This document shows positions 58,687 through 64,000 of a stretch of DNA of 64,000 bases, piece after piece (the first letter of the stretch is position 1; the number at the start of each line of letters is the position of its first letter). Source of the DNA: Rhodospirillaceae bacterium (GTDB taxonomy: Bacteria > Pseudomonadota > Alphaproteobacteria > UBA6615); NCBI GenBank assembly GCA_018667335.1, contig JABIVD010000027.1:178783-242782 (forward strand), in the 5' to 3' direction. The position numbers and the translations under genes were made by a program. The notes below the pieces were generated by a model that was given only the letters and a program-made list of their open reading frames with translations, was not told the origin of the DNA and made no database searches.

Positions 58687-58815
58687 GAGTGCAAAGGCAT
58701 CGACCTCCTGGTGAGGAGCGCCTACGGCCACTCGCGGATCCGCAACCTGATCATCAGCTCCACCACGACCGAGATGATCCGCAGCTGCAAGATGCCGGTG
58801 ATCCTTTACCGCTAG
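58687..58815 (+). pseudogene. Decayed 3' fragment of a universal stress protein gene
   Basis: 43 codons, ending in a TAG, read ECKGIDLLVRSAYGHSRIRN and then STTTEMIRSCKMPVILYR, matching the last 43 codons of the intact Usp gene. By hand count 14 of 114 aligned bases differ, mostly at third positions, so it comes from a once-functional paralogue. The fragment starts exactly after the desaturase stop codon and lacks everything upstream. Confidence 0.88.
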
Positions 58816-58926
58816 GCGCGTTGCCGCCCCCTACCGCTAGGCGCGTTGCCGTCCTGTATCGCTAGGCGCGTTGCCGTCCTGTATCGCTAGGCGCGTTGCC
58901 GTCCTGTATCGCTAGGCGCGTTGCCG
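58811..58926. repeat. 25-bp tandem repeat, 4.6 copies, derived from the Usp gene end
   Basis: Units start at 58811, 58836, 58861, 58886 and 58911, each beginning GCTAGGCGCGTTGCCG. The three middle copies are identical and carry TCCTGTATCGCTAG across the unit boundary, the last codons (L-Y-R-stop) of the stress protein. It lies between the Usp fragment and the cupin gene. Confidence 0.92.
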
Positions 58927-58927
58927 T

Positions 58928-59332
58928 TCAGGCGGCGGCCGCCGCCTCGTCCAACCGGCGTATCATGTCATCCAGGTTCGGAATCTCCGTGTAGTCCTCG
59001 CTGAGCGCGCCGGAACCGGCCGGGCTCTTGCAGGTGAAGAAGCGACACTCGGCCCCGAGCAGGCGTATGCCGTGGGGGACGCCGCGCGGGATGTACACCA
59101 GGTCGCCCGGGCCGATGATTTCCATCTCGTCGCCGAGAATCGTCGCGAGCCGCCCCTCGAGCAGGTAAATCCACTGTTCGTCGGTGGGATGAACATGGGG
59201 TGGCGGCGCGTCGCCGGCCGCATAGGTCACAACGCCGGCCTTAATCAGCTCGCCGCCGAACTGCTTCATCATGATGTGCGGGCGGGCGCTATCCGGTGTC
59301 GGTTCCATTTCGTCGCCTTTGTAAACAGGCAT
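58928..59332 (-). CDS. Cupin domain protein
   Basis: 134 residues forming a single cupin barrel. Metal motif 1 is HVHPTDEQWIYLLEG near 47-61, motif 2 is PGDLVYIPRGVPHGI near 75-89. Probably a small metal-dependent dioxygenase, isomerase or binding protein; the substrate is unknown. GGAGAG precedes ATG 59332. Its stop codon abuts the 25-bp repeat array. It is divergent from the integrase-arm fusion gene. Confidence 0.88.
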   Translation of the reverse strand: MPVYKGDEMEPTPDSARPHIMMKQFGGELIKAGVVTYAAGDAPPPHVHPTDEQWIYLLEGRLATILGDEMEIIGPGDLVYIPRGVPHGIRLLGAECRFFTCKSPAGSGALSEDYTEIPNLDDMIRRLDEAAAAA

Positions 59333-59439
59333 AAATTCTCTCCTCTGTTTCGAATGACTTGTTCTTCGCGACAATCATGAGCCAGGAACGCTGATTTGCT
59401 CAACCCACATGGGAGCGGTGAGCAGCGATAGCGTTCGCC

Positions 59440-59480
59440 TTTGTGTCCATGGTGTGTCCATAGTCGACCATGGACACAAA
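59440..59480. repeat. 14-bp perfect inverted repeat upstream of the integrase-arm fusion
   Basis: TTTGTGTCCATGGT (59440-59453) and ACCATGGACACAAA (59467-59480) are exact reverse complements, and the spacer holds a further TGTGTCCAT half site at 59453-59461. Short repeated sites next to an integrase start are typical of attachment or recombinase-binding regions. Confidence 0.7.
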
Positions 59481-59493
59481 ATGAGAGACATCG

Positions 59494-61011
59494 ATGCCCA
59501 GGACAAAGCTGACCGCCGACAAGATCAAACGCCAGGCCCTGCCCGCCAGCGGTGCTGTCGAGTTGGTGGATACGGAGGTCCCCGGCCTGATCTGCCGGAT
59601 CACGCGCGGTGGGGCGAAGACCATGGCCGTCAAAGGGCGGATCAAGGGCGGCCCCACATTCCGCATCAGCCTCGGGGCCTACACCCTGCGACCACTGGGC
59701 GGGAACGACGGCTGGCGCGCCCGCGCACGCGTGATCATGGCCCAGGCACGGGATGGCCACGATCCCCGCATCCAGAAACCAGTTCACCCGCCTCTCCCCA
59801 AGGCACGAGTCCGCATCACGCCTCCCAGCGGCGACATCCAAAGCCGTGTCGCCGCACTGATCCCGGCGATCGTTGCCGCCGCGCCGCGCATCGATGCTGA
59901 CGGGGAATTGCCGGCCGACCTGCTCGAGGCGCTGTTCGAGGCCGGGCTATTTCGGCTGCTGCTGCCGCGCGCGATCGGTGGTGCGGAGCTGCATCCCCGC
60001 GAGTTGTTTGAGCTGATGGAGACGATTGCGGCGGCCGACGGCAGTGTCGCCTGGTGCCTGGCACAGGCGGCGGGCTGTTCGATGGCGGCAGCCTATCTCC
60101 CGCTGGCGGCAGCAGATCAGGTGTTCGCCGATCCACGCGCCGTGCTGGCCTGGGGACCGGGACAGGGCAAGGCCGTCATCGTCGATGGCGGCTACAGGGT
60201 CACCGGTGTGTGGAATTTCGCCAGCGGGGGGCGGCATGCAAGCTGGTTCGGCGGGCGCTGCCGCATCGCCGGACCCGGTGCTGGGCCTGACGGCGAACCG
60301 CAATCTCAGTCTGACGGCACGCCGCTCCAACGCACACTGTTGTTTCCCCGCGCGGACGTGACCCTCACCGACACATGGGACGTCATCGGACTGCGCGGCA
60401 CCGGTAGCGACCGCTACGCCGTCACCGACCTGTTCGTGCCCGACGCATTCGGCTTCGCACCGGACTACACGCTGGTGCCGCAGGCCGATACGCCACGCTT
60501 TGCCGACGGCACCCTCTATCGGCTGCCCGCACAGAGCGTCTATGGCTGTGCCTTCGCCGGCATCGCGCTGGGCATCGCGCGCGGGGCGATGGACGCGTTC
60601 GAGGCACTTGCGCGCGACAAGGCGCCGCGCGGCGGCGCGCCGAGGCTGCGCGAGGATGCCGTCGCGCAGTTCGAGGTTGGCAAGGCCGAGACCCGGCTGC
60701 GCGCCGCGCGCGCCTTCGTGCGCGAGACTGCCGAGACCCTGTGGAATGACGTGGCGGCCGGCGGCAGCTATACGCCCGACCATCGGATCGCCATCCGCAT
60801 GGCGGTGACCCATGCGATCCACGAGGCGAAGGACGCGGTTGGCGCAGTTTATCATGCGGCGGGGACGACGTCGGTGTTCGCCAGCCAGCCGTTCGAAAGG
60901 CGTCTGCGCGATGCCAACACGGTGACCCAGCAACTGCAGGGCCGCCTCGCCTTCTTCCAGCTGATCGGCCAGCACCTGCTCGGCCTCGATCCCGATATCC
61001 GGCTCGTCTAG
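59494..61011 (+). CDS. Integrase arm domain fused in frame to an acyl-CoA-dehydrogenase-like flavoenzyme
   Basis: 505 residues without interruption. Residues 1-97 (MPRTKLTADKIKRQALP, ELVDTEVPGLICRITRGG, TFRISLGAYTLRP) match the DUF4102-type arm-binding domain of tyrosine recombinases. From about 115 the chain is an acyl-CoA-dehydrogenase-like protein of the flavin-dependent monooxygenase group (HpaH/DszC-like): FEAGLFRLLLPRAIGGAEL, GSVAWCLAQAAG, VTGVWNFASGG, WDVIGLRGTGSDRYAV, YHAAGTTSVF. The join spans about 97-115 (KPVHPPLPKARVRI). The recombinase core and catalytic residues are absent. Probably an accidental fusion after deletion in an island; whether it is translated from 59494 or from an internal start is unknown. 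Confidence 0.82.
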   Translation: MPRTKLTADKIKRQALPASGAVELVDTEVPGLICRITRGGAKTMAVKGRIKGGPTFRISLGAYTLRPLGGNDGWRARARVIMAQARDGHDPRIQKPVHPPLPKARVRITPPSGDIQSRVAALIPAIVAAAPRIDADGELPADLLEALFEAGLFRLLLPRAIGGAELHPRELFELMETIAAADGSVAWCLAQAAGCSMAAAYLPLAAADQVFADPRAVLAWGPGQGKAVIVDGGYRVTGVWNFASGGRHASWFGGRCRIAGPGAGPDGEPQSQSDGTPLQRTLLFPRADVTLTDTWDVIGLRGTGSDRYAVTDLFVPDAFGFAPDYTLVPQADTPRFADGTLYRLPAQSVYGCAFAGIALGIARGAMDAFEALARDKAPRGGAPRLREDAVAQFEVGKAETRLRAARAFVRETAETLWNDVAAGGSYTPDHRIAIRMAVTHAIHEAKDAVGAVYHAAGTTSVFASQPFERRLRDANTVTQQLQGRLAFFQLIGQHLLGLDPDIRLV

Positions 61012-61103
61012 GCGGGAATTTCTCGTTTCCGGGACGGGAGAGAGCCTAGTCAGTGATCAGCGTGACAATACCGAAAATATCCGACCGGGTAGCCAACGGG
61101 TAT

Positions 61104-61207
61104 CGGTCTCTTGTTGCCGGGGTCGAGGGCCATTCGCAGATACGCAACCAGTTCATCGGTTCGACCACGACCGAGATGGTCTCAGTTGCAAGATCAATCC
61201 TGCTTGG
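61104..61207 (+). pseudogene. Second decayed 3' fragment of a universal stress protein gene
   Basis: Reading + gives SLVAGVEGHSQIRNQFIGST then TTEMV, matching the Usp ATP-site region, then an indel shifts the frame and only a worn ILLG resembles VILYR. It lies 93 bp after the fusion gene. The final codons of the opposite-strand DUF4145 gene lie inside it, so this is a junction between resident and inserted DNA. Confidence 0.8.
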
Positions 61208-61955
61208 CCGCACTATCCATCGTTTTGCCATTCCCGTTCAATTCAGAGTTCTTTTCTGGCAATGCATTTTTCGGATTCTTAGCCTCGCCCAGTTCCTTGA
61301 GTGCTGCCATGCGCTCAGAACGCTGATGCTTGGCAACATACCACTCTCCAAAAAGCGTTTCGATAAGCTGAATCAGTAACTCGGCTTCTTCCGGTTCAAC
61401 AGGAATGATTAGATTAATATCCCGCTGCATGTGCGCGCCGATGTTTCCGACATGCCGAACAGCATCTATCGCTTCCCAAGATTCAGCATCGACTTTGTCT
61501 TTGATGGCTTCAATCTCCTGAAAGAGATTTGGCTTATCAGCCACACCCCAAAAATCCCTGATCATCCCTTGCAAACAACGCCTGCTGAGAGTGGCCGAAG
61601 CTTTGGGGCTAAGTTCGACAATCCGGCAAGCCTCGCTGTAGTCTGCTACGAGTTCGCCCGGGATATAATTAGGCTGCGGCTTGGCTAAAGATTCCGGCAT
61701 GAGTTGCCACAGCTGATCGACCTTCATATTTTGCCAAGGACGCTGCATCGGTCCGGAAGGGCGCAAAAGGTGCACGGTAAGCGCAAGCTGGCGACATTGC
61801 TCGTTAGGACACGCCAACGAGGTGACCCTAACTCGTTTGGAACCATCGGCCAGTCGTTTGCCGTGGAAGGGCAAATGTACTTCTTCCGAGTGTATATCAT
61901 CATCCTGCAGGATGATTTTGTGATCGCAGTATGGGCAAGTCCAGTTAATCGCCAT
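61194..61955 (-). CDS. DUF4145 domain protein with zinc-ribbon N-terminus
   Basis: 253 residues. Cys7, Cys10, Cys49 and Cys54 form a likely zinc ribbon (CPYC, CPNEQC). The DUF4145 domain (about 105-210) has ELSPKASATLSRRCLQGMIRD and AIDAVRHVGNIGAHMQRD, the conserved Arg-to-His segment of this helical, HEPN-like family. DUF4145 proteins recur beside restriction and other defence genes; their biochemical activity is not settled. The start overlaps the stop of the DUF6161-like gene (TGATG). The last codons read through the Usp fragment, so its native C-terminus may be altered. Confidence 0.87.
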   Translation of the reverse strand: MAINWTCPYCDHKIILQDDDIHSEEVHLPFHGKRLADGSKRVRVTSLACPNEQCRQLALTVHLLRPSGPMQRPWQNMKVDQLWQLMPESLAKPQPNYIPGELVADYSEACRIVELSPKASATLSRRCLQGMIRDFWGVADKPNLFQEIEAIKDKVDAESWEAIDAVRHVGNIGAHMQRDINLIIPVEPEEAELLIQLIETLFGEWYVAKHQRSERMAALKELGEAKNPKNALPEKNSELNGNGKTMDSAAKQD

Positions 61956-63181
61956 CAGCTGTTTTCCCGCGCTTCATGTTTCCTTAAAAACGATTCTAGC
62001 ATCGCATTTGGAGCTGCATCGTCGCTCGATATCGGTGACGAAGGCCGAAATAACGCCTGCGCCACGACCAATTGTGTATCTCGACTTAGCTGCTCGGCGC
62101 CCGACATGTGTATCCACGTATCAAGCATAGTCAGGCGTTCTGCCGCATCGAGTCCTAAGTGGCGTTCCGAAAGGAACGCCCGCAACAGCTGGCGGAGCAA
62201 CCAAAACACAAGCGCACCGGGAACGCCGATCGAAACCAAAACTACGATCAAGCGTATCCAAGGATTCTGTTGGGCGGCGGCCACGGATACCGCATTCGAG
62301 GCTTCTACCGGATTCCGAGACAGCAATTCGAGCAACGCGAGGCTGATCGATGAAGTATCCCGAACTACATCGGCCAACTGAGGTATGGCAAACTTGTAAA
62401 AGCCGATCGCAGACGCAATTCCGCAAATCATCCAAGCACCGAAGATCCAATACGAGTTGCGCTCATGGACCCTGTGCTTGTTTGCCCAATTAATTCTCGA
62501 TTCACTTGTAGCTACACTCGCCTCAACAGATTGCTGCCACCCGGTAATGCGTTGATCGAAATCTTCCTCGATTTCTACAGCTTTATCCGTGAGGGCGTTT
62601 GAGCGCTTGTTGACCGTTTCGAGTTGTTCACGAATCCCTTCAATTTGCTCACGAAAGCCATTGAACGTAGCATTGACCGCTCTCTCACCAGCTTCAGTTT
62701 CAACCGAGTTTTGGCGAATAGTACGGGCCATAGCCGCAAGCCCTGCCACGGCATTATTGACGGAAATATCACGAACTGAATTAGGCGCGTATTCGACCAA
62801 TATTGCTGTTCCGTCAGAAAACGGACGCAATGCTTGTTCAATTAGATTTCTAGCGTCCGCTCCGGACGGAGCGCGCACGACTTGCTCGCTAGCGACTTCA
62901 AGCTCAGAAAAATAGCGGTCTTGGTGTCGAATGGCCTCTTCCACCAGCAGAGACTGGCTGTTGCGGCGAGCATGGTTTCGCGAATGCATCCATTGCTGAA
63001 GAGCCTTCTGCGCAAATGCGGCGAACTCATCTGTCGTTACAAATCGCTGCTTTGTGTCCCCATCAATTTCGAGCAAAACCGGTGGCTCGAGTCCGAGTTT
63101 AGCCATTTTCCAGCCCCCTATAAACGCAAACCACTCACTAGTGTCATCAACAAGTACTTCTACATTAACGCGTAATGACAC
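61955..63181 (-). CDS. DUF6161-like membrane protein with coiled coil
   Basis: 408 residues. An N-terminal region with LLEIDGDTKQRFVTTDEFAAF, a helical coiled-coil stretch (about 155-235, GFREQIEGIREQLETVNKRS), two membrane helices (about 245-268, IFGAWMICGIASAIGFY, and 305-330, LIVVLVSIGVPGALVFWLL), and a conserved tail LSERHLGLDAAERLTMLDTW ending in ALFRPSS, the DUF6161 hallmark as I recall it. It probably sits in the inner membrane. First gene of a two-gene operon with the DUF4145 protein; both are visibly lower in GC than their surroundings, a sign of transfer. Function unknown. Confidence 0.82.
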   Translation of the reverse strand: MSLRVNVEVLVDDTSEWFAFIGGWKMAKLGLEPPVLLEIDGDTKQRFVTTDEFAAFAQKALQQWMHSRNHARRNSQSLLVEEAIRHQDRYFSELEVASEQVVRAPSGADARNLIEQALRPFSDGTAILVEYAPNSVRDISVNNAVAGLAAMARTIRQNSVETEAGERAVNATFNGFREQIEGIREQLETVNKRSNALTDKAVEIEEDFDQRITGWQQSVEASVATSESRINWANKHRVHERNSYWIFGAWMICGIASAIGFYKFAIPQLADVVRDTSSISLALLELLSRNPVEASNAVSVAAAQQNPWIRLIVVLVSIGVPGALVFWLLRQLLRAFLSERHLGLDAAERLTMLDTWIHMSGAEQLSRDTQLVVAQALFRPSSPISSDDAAPNAMLESFLRKHEARENS

Positions 63182-63370
63182 ATTGACGTAAATGACAGGT
63201 TGGCAGGAATTAAGACTATGGGGAGGTGAAGGCCGTTCACTCTCGTGGGGATAGAACCACTAGATAAGCGTCATGATGGTCATCGCGTCACAACACGCCC
63301 TCCGCCCCTATAAGACGCGCACAGCGATTTTTACGACCCTCTGGCGCATCATGAAGGCCCTAGTGTCCGA

Positions 63371-63550
63371 GACGAGCTGCAGTTCCGGGACTTACGCCGC
63401 ACGGCCGCAAGCGAAATAAGCGCCAGCGGAGCTCAAATTCATTCCGTAACCAGCCATACACCTAGTTCAGATATGGCACGAGTCTACGTAGTACCGAACA
63501 AAGATGCGGCGCGGTCAGCCCAGGCCGCATGCAAGCGGAACAAAAATTAA
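63371..63550 (+). pseudogene. Decayed C-terminal end of a tyrosine recombinase
   Basis: A 60-codon stretch ending in TAA reads DELQFRDLRRTAASEISASG, then IHSVTSHTPSSDMARVYVVP. It keeps the catalytic Arg context (LRRTAA), the His of the GH motif degraded to SH, and the nucleophile Tyr in ARVYVVP, the pattern of phage-type integrases. No start or core is present; a stop lies about 54 bases upstream in frame. The rest of 63182-63654 shows nothing else recognisable; no tRNA gene was found. Confidence 0.82.
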
Positions 63551-63654
63551 AAGATCTCAGCCCCGAGATTAAAAGTTGGTATCCCCAACGGGAGGGGTCG
63601 ACAAAAAACTATAACCCATTGTTTTCCTTGTTTTCTGGTGATTTCCGATCGAAA

Positions 63655-63680
63655 ACCGGGTACAAATACCGGGTACAAAT
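63655..63680 (+). repeat. Two tandem 13-bp direct repeats before the integrase gene
   Basis: ACCGGGTACAAAT occurs at 63655-63667 and 63668-63680 without a gap, running into the first possible start codon of the integrase. Such iterons next to integrase genes are candidate arm-type or attachment sites. Confidence 0.8.
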
Positions 63681-64000
63681 GGTATCCGACATGCGACGCG
63701 ACAAAGTTCCAAACCTACATCAACAGTACAACACCTACTTCTTCCGACGGGTGATCCCGGAGGATGTCCGAGAGCATTTTGGGGGTCGTTCAGAGTACAA
63801 GGTTTCGCTCAAGACGACCGATCTGCGGACAGCGAAGATGCGGATCGGCATTCAGCGGGAGTTGCTAGACGCAAAGATTGCCCTGCACAGAGGCGAACCC
63901 GGCAGGTTGATGGATCTTGCCAAGGCCTATCGCAAACGGTCAGAGGAAATTCGCGAAGAACACCCAGAGCCAGACGACCCTCGAAGATACGACAAAGCCG
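63679..64000 (+). CDS. Tyrosine-type site-specific integrase (3' end outside the window)
   Basis: 107 codons from ATG 63679 run off the right edge; a second in-frame ATG at 63691 is equally likely. The N-terminus NTYFFRRVIPEDVREHFGG followed by VSLKTTDLRTAKMRIG is the DUF6538-type SAM-like arm seen in alphaproteobacterial phage and island integrases, different from the DUF4102-type arm at 59494. The catalytic domain is outside the window. Confidence 0.85.
   Translation, partial: MVSDMRRDKVPNLHQQYNTYFFRRVIPEDVREHFGGRSEYKVSLKTTDLRTAKMRIGIQRELLDAKIALHRGEPGRLMDLAKAYRKRSEEIREEHPEPDDPRRYDKA

Larger units (their letters stand above)
59440..64000. mobile_element. Remains of one or more integrative elements
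   Basis: The segment contains an integrase arm domain, a decayed Usp tail, a lower-GC two-gene operon, a decayed integrase catalytic end and the start of a second integrase with direct repeats before it. Boundaries are inferred; the right end lies outside the window. Confidence 0.5.

Noticed and set aside
58811..58926. Possible CRISPR array
   Set aside because: Repeats are directly abutting with no variable spacers and no cas genes; it is a tandem minisatellite.
63182..63370. tRNA gene as integration target before the second integrase
   Set aside because: No cloverleaf or TTCRANNC-type T-loop sequence was found on either strand by eye.

Overview
The window is GC-rich chromosomal DNA from what looks like an alphaproteobacterium, probably Rhodospirillales-like. 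The glnB-glnA pair, a ParE-type topoisomerase IV subunit, glutathionyl-hydroquinone reductase, TRAP transport, xanthine dehydrogenase and many FAH, VOC and alpha/beta-hydrolase catabolic genes support this, but no genus can be named from sequence alone. No rRNA, tRNA, CRISPR array or intact insertion sequence was recognised.

Layout. 0-9.4 kb is mostly core: a truncated alpha/beta hydrolase at the left edge, a class I aminotransferase, glnB (with a sigma-54 type promoter) and glnA, a tandem DUF427 protein, a small Cys-rich internally repeated peptide gene, a secreted protein coupled to an acyl-CoA thioesterase, parE and a lipoprotein. 9.4-16.7 kb holds a hydrolase coupled to a TPR/GT41 glycosyltransferase, a DEAD-box helicase with a repeat-expanded tail, a stand-alone RAM domain protein, a pentapeptide-repeat protein and a DUF4197 protein. 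16.7-22.8 kb is small-molecule oxidation and detoxification: CMD, glutathionyl-hydroquinone reductase, VOC, acyl-CoA dehydrogenase, FAH and MDR enzymes. 22.9-28.0 kb is one very large soluble hybrid histidine kinase with eight PAS units.

28.2-35.6 kb is an accessory catabolic block: a NicX-like ring-cleaving dioxygenase coupled to a hydrolase, a dihydroxypseudooxynicotine-hydrolase-like enzyme, a luciferase-like monooxygenase, an HSL esterase, a PhyH oxygenase and a CmcJ/NvfI oxidoreductase. It is followed by a cold-shock gene and typA. 38.3-43.6 kb is purine oxidation (xdhA-xdhB plus guanine deaminase) with an outer-membrane-like protein. 43.6-49.2 kb is a dctPQM TRAP transporter operon with a sulfatase and a divergent LysR regulator. 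49.2-57.3 kb carries an oxidoreductase, another DHPON-hydrolase-like protein, a second hybrid kinase, aquaporin, and a SulP transporter followed by a universal stress protein.

From 57.3 kb to the right edge the chromosome is rearranged. The 3' end of the universal stress gene recurs twice as decayed fragments. One abuts a fatty acid desaturase stop codon and runs into a 25-bp tandem repeat. The other marks the edge of a lower-GC two-gene operon (DUF6161-like membrane/coiled-coil protein plus DUF4145 protein). An integrase arm-binding domain is fused in frame to an acyl-CoA-dehydrogenase-like enzyme. A decayed integrase catalytic end lies 4 kb downstream in the same orientation, and a new integrase gene starts just after it and leaves the window. 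This is the clearest candidate for an undescribed system, together with the repeat peptide at 5.2 kb.
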